DNA of 64,000 nt. Origin: Nautilus pompilius (taxonomy: Eukaryota > Mollusca > Cephalopoda > Nautilida > Nautilidae). Below the pieces are notes generated by a model. The model searched no databases. It saw only the letters and a program-made list of their open reading frames with translations, and was not told where the DNA came from. Where the stretch lies: NCBI GenBank assembly GCA_018389105.1, contig JACATO010000121.1, positions 2,733,001 through 2,797,000 on the forward strand, read 5' to 3'. Shown in pieces: positions 1 to 11,189 of the stretch (the stretch's first letter is position 1; every line of letters starts with the position of its first letter). Position numbers and translations under genes: made by a program.

Positions 1-118
1 GGTATGCAACATCCATGAAAAATAAACACAGACCCACAGCTAGCCAATCCAGCAGTTGAGCTATTTTCCAAGCCTTGCTAGTCCTAAAATTAGCAAAGAG
101 TTATCATCAAAAACTCAC

Positions 119-235
119 CGCAATGTTTTTCGTCATTCCCATCATCACAGTCATCCTGACCATCACAAACCCACGCGGAGGGGATGCAGTTTCTGTCCCC
201 ACAAGAAAAGTCATCGGGTTTACATGTTTTCTGAG
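119..235 (-). CDS. LDL-receptor-family gene, exon 4 (third LDLa module)
   Basis: This exon encodes one LDL-receptor class A module, a calcium-binding, six-cysteine ligand-binding unit of an extracellular receptor domain. Read on the minus strand it starts after a TTTATATGCAG acceptor and ends at a GTGAGT donor; it is 117 nt (39 codons) in phase 1-1, the class used by LDLR-family modules. The six cysteines are in order and the calcium-site end reads [13 protein letters not shown], with Asn in place of the usual Ser of SDE. The start [15 protein letters not shown] resembles repeat 3 of vertebrate LDLR. The gene continues off the left edge, so the full module count, EGF/YWTD part and tail are unseen. 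LDLR/VLDLR-like is the best reading; another LRP-type receptor remains possible. Confidence 0.9.
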
Positions 236-1241
236 CTGCATATAAATTAAATGATAAAAGTTTAAAAAATACAAAACAGAGAGCATGTGGGCTGGATAAC
301 ACTGGGTCCATCCAATGTTTCAGGGCCTCTACGGGGTGTGGAAATAAAAAATGAAAATTTGCAGGAAAAAACCGAGAGATTGACAAGTGTGAGAAAGACC
401 CAAATAGGCAGGCACAGCTTTCGTATTGCCTGCGTGCTTTCTAGGACAGAAAGGGGTGGAGTAAGGGATTTCCAGGGGCTGTGTTCATGCAAAGGTGGCT
501 GCTGCTGAGGTTGGCGTTCATAAGAATTTATTGTCTATTACTTCACTCAAAACGACGATTCCCAATAACTAATGGCAAACGATGTCCGTGAGTGCAACCT
601 TTAGTTGGGGGGGGGGCACTTCACTTACATCTGTTACTAGGTCAGACCTGGAGCAACTACAGCCGTCCCCGTCCAGGGGTGGGGGAGAGAGTAAACCAAA
701 ATTATTTTCAAGGGCCATCATGATTCTGCTCGGATAACTGTCACCAATGGGACAAACTGCAGTAGGCACACCGACAAGGAGTGGAAGGTGCACAGAGGAC
801 TAAATATTTGTTTGCTTATCATGGCTGACCTCCATTCAGCCAGGATTGCATGAAACTGAACAAACCCTGAGGACGGGCACTTTGAAGTAACCAGGTTACT
901 AGGCAAATAAACTATATCGTTGTTTAACAGCTAGACATTCTTGTATTCAGAATGCCTACGGCCTAATTCAAATTAACTTAAATTTTTCTTGTCTTTATGA
1001 ATTTTTTTTTCCCTCCATCTCAATATAGAAAGGTTTCGCTACTACACTGACAGTAAATAAGAAGTCTGTTCTGAAGAAGAGACCTCCATGAAATTACTCA
1101 TTCATCTAAACGGCTTTCAAATTTACTCATGCGCACAGGCTGATAAAATCCAGGCACCCTACAGTCTCCTTGAGAAATTATTAACTGATTATTTGGATAT
1201 AGTCTGCTATGTAGCTCACTACCAGAGTGTCACCTCAGAAC

Positions 1242-1278
1242 AAATATCCCAGGTAACCTTTGTTCTCCTGGGATATTT
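1242..1278. repeat. Short perfect inverted repeat
   Basis: AAATATCCCAGG (1242-1253) is matched by its exact reverse complement at 1267-1278 across a 13-nt spacer. This would form a small hairpin in the pre-mRNA of the receptor gene. No function is evident. Confidence 0.6.
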
Positions 1279-1879
1279 ATTTCACACCTTACAACTGAGA
1301 AAAAAAAAACAACTGGTGGGGTGTGTTGAACATTTTCTGATGCAAGCACCCAAGGGATAAAGCGACAATAAATCAACTAGTAATTTTAATTTGCACAAAT
1401 TTTGGTATTAGAACTGCTCCTAAACAATTCACAGTCAAGCAGTATTTGACACCAGGAATGTAACATTCAAAATTTAGTTTAGTTTTTCATTTGTTTTAAT
1501 ACATTAGATAATAGTAATAATTTTTGTTGTTAATGTGCTGGAGGGAAAGATACACACTAAATTGTCATCATGTGCAGTAGAGTTATACTTCAATAGAAAC
1601 AGTAGATTTATAGTATAGAAACGTAACTGATACACACAGACAATGCAGCAGAATAGACAAAACTGTGCTGTAGCGTATATCCCGCTAATTAGACCGCATC
1701 AGCTTCCAGGAAAGCTGTAATTTGAAATTCTTAAAAACAAAATCCATATCAAACAGACCAGACTTTTAAACTCTCCTAGCGATCCCCCACAATGGATAGA
1801 TAGATAGTGAAATCAGTGAAACTATTCCACCCTAAGATATCAACCACACACTGCTTTATTATGTAATGGTTGCATCTCC

Positions 1880-2023
1880 ACAACACATTATGCATTAAGG
1901 ACAGTGCTTAGTATTGAGGCCACTGACTTTTATGTTAAATGTATTTTTATACTGTAATGCATAACAATCACTCAATATTTAAGAAGAAAACAGAATGGTG
2001 CAATAGTTTTAGTCACTACTGTA
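1880..2023. mobile_element. Tc1-like terminal fragment (right-end orientation)
   Basis: The segment ends in GTGCAATAGTTTTAGTCACTACTGTA, which read in reverse starts TACAGTAGTGACTAAAACTA, a typical Tc1/mariner end with TA. A related end lies at about 53900-54013, sharing the layout of the terminal block, an AATATTGAG-like block and a TAATGCA(T/C)A block. The matching left end was not found, so this is a solo or truncated end. Confidence 0.5.
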
Positions 2024-2410
2024 TGTTAACATAATTTTGCATGAAATAGCAATGTTTAGATTAAACTTGGCACCTAACAGAATAAATACATAAATACAGA
2101 TATGTGCTGCATTAGGCAGGTGCATCAGGCTACATGCAGAATTCATAATGGCTAAAACTTTACATTTATGGTAAGAAATGCAGAGAGTTTTCCATGAAAC
2201 ACAAGAAAGAAAGATTTGAAACTGAAACCTTTGAATCTTAAAAATTGATAATATTTAGTAAAGTTTACATAAATATAAACTGTATACACCTAAGTCTGAA
2301 CTTTAAATACGTACATACAAGCAGATACATAAATGGAGACGCGACATACTTAAATAGGTACCCTGAGACTGAAATAGGCTTTTACAATTATGAGCCATAC
2401 CACAAACAGG

Positions 2411-3290
2411 TTTACAAAACCGATGGACTTTGAAAGAATGCAAATAGTTGGGCAATGGGATGTTAGTCAAAGCCAGTGGCAAATTTTCAATTCACTAAAT
2501 ATTCCATCATCATGTGTTAATGGGATGATTGTTAAGTTTGAGAGGAGCCATGAGACAATTGTTTGCATCCATTCTGGATGGCCAAAAATCAACTAAACTG
2601 AAACTTTGCTGTGAAGAGAAGTGTGGAAACCAAACCTTGACAATTTGGCTGCAAATGTAGCAGAATATGTGCAGGCACTGACAATAACCATCAGGCATTA
2701 TCTCCATACCATGGAGCACAATGGGAAAGAAGCAAGAGGCAAATCAACCCACACAATGCCAATTGTTGACATCAGTGGGAAATGTAGATGCTACCATACA
2801 CTTCTGGCTTTTGGTACACTCTCTGATGATCCAGATCTTCTCAGTCAGTGGTCATGTATGGCTATAGGACCATCCAGCATAGGAATTTTCAATGAACCAT
2901 TTGCAAGCCATGACAAAATATGGTGGTCTGTCTATCATGGTTAGGGTGTAATTTAGGCCACTGGACCATGATCAGCAAAGGGACTGTCATTCTCCAAGAG
3001 GGAATTTTTTGCCTGTCAATGTCAGTAGCTATTTGACAAAAAAAAAAAAAGCTAATATTTTTATGGAAGGTAGTGCTACAGTTCTTACTGCCTTTTCAAC
3101 TAAGAAGTAGAAGGAAAGTCAAGGTAGTACAACTATACAGCATATGGGGAAGACCCTTAACTGATTCCTGTAAACCTACTTCAAAGGACTACCTAATACA
3201 GATTCTGTTAGGGATGGACTGAATTCCCACAGACCAGGATGGCTAAACTCATCCAGCTAAGGCATCAGTGAACTAATGCTTTGTGTAAAG
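2411..3290 (+). pseudogene. Degraded Tc1-like transposase
   Basis: The plus strand reads MDFERMQIVGQWDVSQSQWQ and continues SLNIPSSCV and HSGWPKIN, which matches the N-terminal helix-turn-helix region of Tc1-family transposases (DFER..IIG.., SLNIP..TV, SGRPRK). Further frames keep pieces such as ETLL.REVWK and a GG.SIMV block near 2930, the usual position of the conserved GGS.MVWG motif. Stops and frameshifts occur throughout, so this is an old relic. Terminal repeats could not be delimited. The assignment rests on motif order only. Confidence 0.6.
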
Positions 3291-4008
3291 CGAAGAGCTT
3301 ATGATTTAGACATTATAATCTGAATCTCAAGACAGTTGGATATCTACGGACTTATATACTTTTCAAAAACTTTCCGTGTCTGTTTATCTCTATTTAATAA
3401 CCCTGTCTACTATATATCTAAGTTAGTTGACCCACCATACTTCAAGTAATCCATCACAAGAAAGGTGGCTCCTCTTTTAGTCATATACAGTTTGTTATAA
3501 ATAGTTTCACCTAGCCATTTTTTCTTTTTAAAAAAACAGAAAAAAAAACAATAAATGAGCACAACTTTGTTAATAAAACATCAGCCACTTCTTTTAACCT
3601 GAATTATAATCCTGATGTGGTAAGCTTGGAATGACTAAACCAATATGTCAAAGGCCGGCTACCTGAACACAACTAACTTAATTGGAGCTAAGAGAATCCC
3701 AACTAATCATATTTGATTACTATAAAGAAACTTTTGTAGAAAAGAAGTTAGCAGTGCTACGACTTTTTACAAGGGTACAAGAAACCAGGTGTATATATAT
3801 ACGAGGTCTGTCCAAAAAGAAACCGAACTTCTAAAACAGGGCGCCAACCAGCCGCCGCAGCATGCTCGCGACTACAGTGTTATGTATCGGCGACTTTGAC
3901 CTTCAATCTAATAATAGCCGCATCATGCCACGTCAGTTAGTCATCGATCTGCATGCGCTAGAGTGAACGTATGCTTAGTGCACTTGGCAATTTGCCGCAA
4001 GTTGAACA

Positions 4009-5008
4009 ATGAAGGATCTTGAAGAGCAACATGTTTGTGTGAAATTCTGTTTCAAATTGGAAAAAACTTTTATGGAGACTTTTCTAATGTTGCAACAGGC
4101 CTATGGGGGAGGATTGTTTGAGCTGTATGCAATGTCACGAGTGGTACCAGCATTTCAAATTGGGCAGAACATCCACCGAAGACAATCCCAAATTTGGACG
4201 ACCTTCCATGACAATGGATGATGATCACATTGAGAAAGTGCGTGCTGTGATCTGTGGAAATAGTCGCCTGACTGTCTGTGAAGTTTCCAAAGTAGTAGGC
4301 ATCTGTAAAAGTTCATGCCACATGATTTTAAAAGAAAAATTGAACATGCATCATGTAGCTGCAGAATTTGTGGCACATCTGCTGACAGATGAACCAAAAG
4401 AGAACCGAGTCACAGTCAGTCAGGAGTTCTTTGGTCATTCGAATGCAAATGAAAGCTTTCTGAAAAGTGTCATAACAGGTGACGAAACTTGGGTGTATGG
4501 CTATGATGTTGAAACAAAAAGGCAGTCATCACAGTGGATTGGATCATCGTTGCTGCGACCAAAAAAAGCAAGTCAGAGTTGCTCAAATGTGAAGGTGATG
4601 TTCATCGTCTATTTTGATTGGAAGGGCGTCGTTCATCATGCGTTTGTTCCATGTGGTCAGACGATCAATAAAGGATTTTACTTGGAGGTCCTGAGGCAGT
4701 GTGAAGGAGGAGGCCTAAGGCATGGAAAAACAAAATCTGGATGCTGCACCACGACAACGCACCTGCTCACGCATCACTCCTTATCCTTGACTTTTTGGCA
4801 AAGTATGAGACGACTCTTGTCCCCCAGCCGCCCTACTCTCCAGATTTTGCCCCTGCAGACTTATGGTTCCCAAAGTTGAAATCCACCCTGTAAGGTCACC
4901 AATTTCAGATGATAGAAGAAAATTCGCTACGAGAACTGCGCACTATCCCTGAAAACACGTTCCAAAACTGGAAAAAATGTTGGGAACAGTATACCAACAG
5001 TGAATGGA
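4009..5008 (+). pseudogene. mariner transposase, frameshifted
   Basis: This is a DD34D mariner transposase of the class often labelled SETMAR- or GVQW3-like. The frame starts at ATG 4009 (MKDLEEQHVCVKFCFKLEKT), shifts near 4105 to GEDCLSCMQCHEWYQHFKLG, and runs through the HTH region KVVGICKSSCH to the first catalytic motif TGDETWVYGY. A second frameshift near 4700 leads to HHDNAPAH and YSPDFAPAD, which supply the second and third Asp with 34 residues between them. An in-frame TAA follows KLKSTL near 4890. The C-terminal end is cut at 5011 by the nested Tc1. With at least two frameshifts and a stop it cannot encode an active enzyme. Confidence 0.9.
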
Positions 5009-5012
5009 ACTA

Positions 5013-6499
5013 CAGGTGCATCTCAAAAAATTAGAATATCGTGGAAAAGTTCAATATTTTTTGTCAGCTATTTCAGAAAGTGAAAATTGTATATATTCTA
5101 GACTCATTACATGTAAACTAAAATGTTTCAAGTATTTTTTAATTTTAATTTTGATAAATACAGCCTATAGCTCAAAAAATAGAAAAAACATATCTCAAAA
5201 TATTAGAATATTCCATTTTGAGTTTGAGTAAATCACTATTTATGCAGTATAAATACCATGACTCTCTCAGTCTGGTTCAGTACACACAACCACAATCATG
5301 GGGAAGACTGCTGACCTGACAGTTGTCCAGAAGCCACTCAATGACACCCTCCACAAGGAGGGTAAGCCACAGAAGGTCACTGCTGAAAGGGCTGGCTGTT
5401 CACAGAGTGCTGTATCAAAGCATATTCATGGAAAGTTGACTGGAAGGGAAAAAGTGCACAAGCAAGAGGGATGGCCACAGCCTTGAGAGGATTGTCAAGC
5501 AAAGCCGATTCAAGAACTTGGGGGAGCTTCACAAGGAGTGGACTGAGCTGGAGTCAGTGCATCAAGAGCCACCATGAATAGACGTGTCCAGGAAATGGGC
5601 TACAAGTGTCGCATTCCTAGTGTGAAGCCACTCCTGAACCAGAGACAACGTCAGAAGTCTTACCTGGGCTAAGGAGAAAAAGAAATGGACCGTTGCTCAG
5701 TGGTCCAAAGTCCTCTTTTCAGATGAAAGTAAATTTTGTATTTCATTTGGAAATCAAGGTCCCACAGTCAGTGATGATTTGGGGTGCCATGTCATCTGCT
5801 GGTGTTGGTCCACTGTGTTTTATCAAGTCCAAAGTCAACATAGCCAACTACCAGGAGATTTTAGAGCACTTCATGCTTCCGTCTGCTGACAAGCTTTATG
5901 GAGATGCTGATTTTCTTTTCCATGAGGACTTGGCACCTGCCCACAGTGCCCAAACTACTAGTAGCTGGTTTGCTGACCATGGTATTACTGTGCTTGATTG
6001 GCCAGCCAACTCGCCTGACCTGAAACCCATAGAGAATCTATGGGGCATTGTCAAGAGGAAGATGAGAGACATCAGACCCAACAATACAGATGAACTGAAG
6101 GCTGCTATCAAAGCAACCTGGGCTTCCATAACACCTCAGCAGTGCCACAGGCTGATCGCCTCCATGCCACGCGGCATTGATGCAGTGATTCGTGCTAAAG
6201 GAGTCCTGACCAAGTATTGAGTGCATAAATGGACATACTTTTCAGAAGTTCGACATTTCTATATTATAAATCCTTTTTTTTTTTATTGATCTTATGAAAT
6301 ATTCTAATATTTTGAGATAGTGGATTTTTGATTTTCATGAGCTATAAGCTGTAATCATCAAAATTAAAGCAAAAAAGGGGCTTGAAATTTCACTTTATGT
6401 CTAATGAATCTAGAATATATGAAAGCTTCACTGTTTGAATTAAATTACGAAAAAAAATGAAACTCTTCCACAATATTCTAATTTTTTGAGATGCACCTG
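5013..6499 (+). mobile_element. Tc1-like element nested in the mariner
   Basis: The element is flanked by TA on both sides (5011-5012 and 6500-6501) and begins and ends with the inverted repeat CAGGTGCATCTCAAAAAATT..., about 27 identical bases. A second inner copy of the repeat core (CTCAAAATATTAGAATATTC near 5193, inverse near 6295) lies about 180-190 bp inside each end, giving the IR/DR architecture seen in fish-type Tc1 elements. Total length is about 1.49 kb, slightly short for the family because the transposase carries a deletion. Confidence 0.93.
5298..6220 (+). pseudogene. Tc1-like (fish-type) transposase, frameshifted
   Basis: This is a DD34E transposase closely resembling the Tc1 family common in teleosts. 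The start at 5298 reads MGKTADLTVVQKPLNDTLHK, followed by a paired-like HTH (ERAGCSQSAVSKHIHGKLTG). Frameshifts occur near 5450, 5548 and 5658. The catalytic domain then reads FSDESKF, MIWGAMSSAGVGPL, HEDLAPAH and NSPDLKPIENLWG, so both Asp and the final Glu are visible. Between FGNQG and PQSVMIWG about 20 residues usual for the family are missing, suggesting a 60-bp deletion near 5757. It ends AKGVLTKY. It is inactive. The strong likeness to fish elements is a judgement from memory of the family. Confidence 0.9.
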
Positions 6500-6719
6500 T
6501 ATTTTGAAGGAGACAAGTCTGATTAAATTGTAAGTAAAGCAATAAATTTGTTTTTTAAAAAGTTCGGTTTCTTTTTGGACAGACCTCGTCTATAAATATA
6601 TGCATATAGTACTAGAAATAATTGAGGAAACAGGAAAAACTGAGTATAAAATGCAAATAATATGTGATAATCATATCTTATGTGTGAAATGCTCCATAGT
6701 GCAGTCATGTCTTGATAAC

Positions 6720-7690
6720 ATTATACTGTGATGCAGGTGTGGTGAATACTATGGCTTCTGTGAAGGAAAAAAACACATGAAAAATGTATAAAAATCAAAG
6801 TCTTAGCTAATGAAGACTGGTCTATACGGCAGGTTGCAGCCTGACTTCGTGTTTCAGAAGTTCTATGCAAAACTCTAAGGAAGATGCTGAAAACTGGTAC
6901 TGCTAACAATAGATGTGAATGAGGATGAAAGTCCAAACTTTCCAAAAGTAAAATGTTAAGTAGCTCAGGTAGGTTCCCTACATGGTAAATTATAACCCAA
7001 CAGAGATCTTGTGAATGACAGCTGCAAGTATGGCTGTTAACGTTTCTTCAAGAACAGTAAGATACACATTGACATGAAGTGGCTTGTGGATTACCAAGCC
7101 TGGAAGATGGTGCTCTTTATGGATGAGTCCAAGATTGAGCTATTTAGCAATAATCAGCAGCAGTCTGCTGGAAAGCAGACCATGGAGCTGTATGACAGCC
7201 AGGGCACAACAGCTACAGTGAAGTATAAGAATGAATCAATACAAGTGTGGGGCTGCATATCAGCCAAGGGTTTCAGAGAGTTGCATAAGACCATCAAGGG
7301 TATACTGATTGGGTCTCATCCATCATGACATTCTCTCAGGAAGACATTTTGCTGAGTGTGGATTTATTTTTTAACATGACAGTGAGCCCAAGCATACAGC
7401 CATTGGGATGAAAAACTATCTGGAACATAGAAATGCTGATGGAACACTCATAAAGATGTTTCGACCTGCACAAAGTCCTGATATGAATATCATTGAAGCT
7501 ATACAGGATTATATGGCTACTGAAAAAATAAAACAGAAACCAAATATCTTAAATGCATTGTATAAAGTACTGCAGAATATTTGAGACAATATTCCACACT
7601 GAGGCATTGAAAATATGTATAGGACCATGAAAACAAGGTGTCAAGTTCTATGTAAAGCAAAGGGCTCACGTACAAAATACTAATGCACTG
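6720..7690 (+). pseudogene. Second Tc1-like family, degraded copy A
   Basis: The frame at 7074-7325 reads MKWLVDYQAWKMVLFMDESK and later VWGCISAKGF, the W..V.F.DES and WG motifs of Tc1 transposases. Upstream (6820-6890) a broken HTH region and downstream a broken third-motif region (about 7460-7680) can be followed in other frames. DNA similarity runs along much of the minus-strand copy at 11190-12180, including GGCTCAC..AC.AAATACTAATG at the end. Many stops occur. Exact element ends were not found. Confidence 0.72.
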
Positions 7691-7956
7691 TACAATGTAT
7701 TAATTTGTTTTTCACATATTTTCTGCAATAATGCACTGTGTATGTATTGCATGCATCTGTGAGTTGCAATTACTCATTTGTGAATACCCTGTGTGTTTCC
7801 ATAATTATTTTCAACACTATCATTCCAGTATACTCCATGCATAATACCCCGACCCATATGGCTGGATGCCTGCCACTTATATTAAACTGTTGATTTCTTT
7901 GGTTTTCATGTTATTAAACAAAGAAATTACAATCACAAAAATGTGAAAACCAATGC

Positions 7957-8049
<93 letters not shown>
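7957..8049. repeat. (ATA)n microsatellite, about 30 units
   Basis: An uninterrupted AAT/ATA trinucleotide tract. The same motif in either orientation recurs at 15868-15893, 16240-16264, 18462-18521, 28588-28634, 29115-29275, 30083-30172, 35636-35690 and 42863-42960, so this is the dominant simple repeat of the window. Confidence 0.97.
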
Positions 8050-8050
<1 letters not shown>

Positions 8051-9038
8051 TTTCTGTTGCCTTTTGATTTCTGCATCTTTATCTCAATAAATTTAAACAC
8101 CATTTTTTTTTTAGAAAACAGATAAAAAGATACAAAACTCACACATCCTAATCATCAACATGTTCTTTTTAAGAGAGAAATGGTAAACACTAAATCAAAC
8201 CATTGGTTGATAACCCATAATTACTGCAATAACAACTGTAGTAAGTAAATGCAATAATGGGCATCTTTTAGAAGAAACTTGGGAACAAGTTAGCTAAATA
8301 AAGCTTCATCATCTGGCTGCTAGAGCGACTACTACCTATCTTATTAGTTTAGGTTAATGTGGCAACACGTTTCCTGACTTCTACAAAGGGTGAAAAAATG
8401 TAAACTTTGTAAAAAAATCCAAGATTTGCAATGCTATATATAATGTTTCTATGTTTATGCAATCATAATCATCTCATCGTGAATGACACCAACTGAATTA
8501 TCAGGCAGTGAACAGTCAAAGACATACATACATATACTTTTTAAAATTTTTTTAGAACTGTTTAGCTAGTGTCTTTGGGTGTGCATTAGCTTCCTAAAGT
8601 TTCCATCATAATTTCTTGTTATCCACCAGATTAGTAAGGTTTGCATCCAAGATCTTTCTTGAACGAATTTGTTTTGGTTTCTAAAATGTTACTTTACTTT
8701 TATATTACAAAAAAGTAAAAATGCCTACACCGACAAAGTATGAACCATCAATGACATCATATCTAATAGTTTCATCAATTATATTTTGTAATTGTTTCTC
8801 TATATAAAACAAAAACTTTATTGAGATGCTTTAAATGTACAACTGACAAAAGTATGACTGCTCTCCCTAATTAAATGGCACTTTTTATAGAAAACAAAGG
8901 AAACAGACTACAATAGAGAACAAAACAATCAGCAGATAAACAGTTTATGTTACAGATTTAGAAAAATGAGCTTACTCCAAGTTTAGATTCTAAGACTATC
9001 TTAAGTATTTACTTAGACTTCGATAAATGAAATCTTAC

Positions 9039-9161
9039 CGCACATAACTGGGTCTTCATCTGACTTGTCATGGCAGTCATCATCACCATCACATTTCCAC
9101 AGCACTGAAACACATTTACCATTCTTGCAACTGAACTCGTTTGATCTACATGTCCTCTGAA
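9039..9161 (-). CDS. LDL-receptor-family gene, exon 3 (second LDLa module)
   Basis: This 123-nt exon (41 codons, phase 1-1) encodes the second LDLa module. The acceptor is TTTTTTAG before TTCAGAGG; the nearer AG would open a frame with an immediate stop, which decides the boundary. The donor is GTAAGA. The module reads [20 protein letters not shown] and then [18 protein letters not shown], with all six cysteines and the acidic calcium-binding residues. The DEDPVMC ending resembles the two-residue-longer tail of repeat 2 in VLDLR. Because both ends are phase 1, skipping it would keep the frame. It is bracketed by inverted Tc1 copies at 6.7-7.7 and 11.2-12.2 kb. Confidence 0.93.
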
Positions 9162-11189
9162 CTAAAAAAGAAAACAATTAAATTTGATGAAAATCTTTGC
9201 AATCATATTTTGCAGGTTTGTGCATAAACTTGCTAAACCAAATCATTAAAATAAAGGTATGTTTATTAATAAACAATACAAAAATTTCATATATAACATT
9301 GGAAAGAAAGATTCTAATAATACCTACAATTGTTAATCTGTTCCAAGCACCACCTGCCACAGCAGTCTATTCATTTTGTTGCAGACTCTTGTATAATGTT
9401 CATACGTAATATTAATTAATTAGCATGTCTGATAATTAATTGGCTAGTAAGGAAAGTGACAGTGATAACTGGCTTCCTCAAATGATTTGAATCCTCATTG
9501 GTGGGGATATGAAGTTTGATAACAGCACACTTCTGCAGTACAAGAGGAACCCCACAGAATCGGTAACCATGGCAGCTTAGCTGTTATAAGTAATCATCAG
9601 GACTAGAAAATTCCACTCTGTAACTAATTCCTGTGGCAAATATAACAGTGCATCTGTCAGTGGAATTTCCATGTTGAACAATTTTTTTCCACAGGAATCA
9701 GAAAAATACACTTGATTGGTTGCTGTTTTATGTAATACATTTTTGTGAAAACAGTTTATGCAGTAGATGACTTTTTCATTTAAAAGATCTTTTGTATCCT
9801 GCTCACCTCACAAATCTATGTCTAAACAAGGGGTCCTAATGAATAAACCAAAGAATATTGACTTTCTAATAAGAATGTGTTCATTCAATGCTGAAACCAT
9901 TTATTTTAGCTGTAATTTAAGATAAACGCCAAATTCCTGAACATTAGTATTAAAACTTAAGTAGAAATTTTAAAAAAAACAAACAGTAAATGAACATTGG
10001 AAGCAGAACAGATTAATTTTACTGTTTAATTTGAGATTTTTTTATGTACCCACAAGAATTCTATAAATTTTAATCTAAAGTCTGTATTTAGTTGCATCTA
10101 GTTTATTATATTCGCTGTCATAAGTGTAGTTTGCATCAGTCCAACATTGCAAGCTTATCTTATCTTGATGACATCATAAGTCTGGCCAGGTATTAACTAC
10201 ATTAAAATCTAAACCTGATTAATAAATTTGGGCACAGTCACACTGTCCAGGGTATATATTAGTACTGCTTATTTCAAAGCTTCAGTTCTTATTAGCTTTA
10301 ATGTATTTTGGTGAAGGAAGCTTCTCTATGCTGATAAATAAAGAAATTCCCACAATGCATTGTTGAGAAAACTGCCCCTCCAGACTAAACATGGGCACAG
10401 TCTTCTCTTAAAGGAGGATAAAATTTGTTTGTGAATTTTATCCAGGTCTAAGAACCTCTACATACTCAAAGCATTTCAGATATAATATTCTAGCAGACAA
10501 AAATTGAGAAAACAGACACCAGAACCAATTTCCTAAAACATTTTATAAAAATTAATATTTAAACAGCAGATACTAGAAATTTTTAATAGTTATGTAAATT
10601 TCTCAGTTTAATGCATATCTGTGCATTAGTTTCTATGACAACTACTCAGGCTACTAGCAAGTGTGCACTCATAGATCATGTCTTTGTGGTGATAAAGTCG
10701 CAATAGTAAAATCAACTTGATGATCCATAAAATAATCTCTCTGGTTTTACATTGTCACACAGGCAGTTTTAAATTGAAGCCAGTATCTTTAACTCTGAGG
10801 CAGAGAGCAAAATTTTCAAAGAAACTGGACATATCTGTTTATTTATTGTTTGAGGTGCAATAGCTGTACAGCTATAGAGTCCACTTACTATCTATCTAAC
10901 AGTAAATCTTGCAATCTAGATCAAAATTGTTAGTGAATTTTGAAAAACATGATGCTTTCTAAAGAATTAAGGGTTATGAACACAAGGACAACAACAAATT
11001 CTTCTGGTTGTCCACAGTGAGAAATAGATAAATTGGTTAGATTTTTAGCAGTTAGATATTTTTTTTTAAAAAAATATTTTTAGTGATATAAGTTATTAAT
11101 AAATTACTGGCAGTACTGGTTAGTAATGGTGCAAACCTGCTTCAAAATAAAATTTTAAACATTTCTTTTCCTGGGGCCTTGTATAAGCA

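Larger units (their letters stand above)
3800..6590 (+). mobile_element. mariner element with nested Tc1 insertion
   Basis: The ends carry a 30-bp inverted repeat starting ACGAGGTCTGTCCAAAAAGA (3801-3830 and 6560-6589); by my reading all 30 positions match. TA dinucleotides lie one base outside each end (3798-3799 and 6591-6592), as expected for TA target duplication. Without the nested Tc1 (5013-6499 plus one TA) the element is about 1.3 kb, the usual mariner length. The identical ends contrast with the broken transposase, so the copy is probably not ancient. It lies in intron 3 of the receptor gene, antisense to it. Confidence 0.92.
236..9038 (-). other. Intron 3 of the LDL-receptor-family gene, transposon-filled
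   Basis: This stretch between the acceptor of exon 4 and the donor of exon 3 is about 8.8 kb and holds no coding sequence of the host gene that I can find. It contains a Tc1-type end (about 1880-2023), a degraded Tc1 transposase (about 2411-3290), a mariner with a nested Tc1 (3800-6590), another Tc1 relic (about 6720-7690) and a long (ATA)n tract. Outside these it is AT-rich and featureless. Confidence 0.8.

Noticed and set aside
1088..1360. 90-codon plus-strand frame in intron 3
   Set aside because: Antisense to the receptor intron, no motif and partly across a hairpin; likely chance.
7933..8142. Poly-Ile frames on both strands
   Set aside because: An (ATA)n microsatellite artefact; the same applies at 29046-29411, 30036-30218 and 35505-35754.
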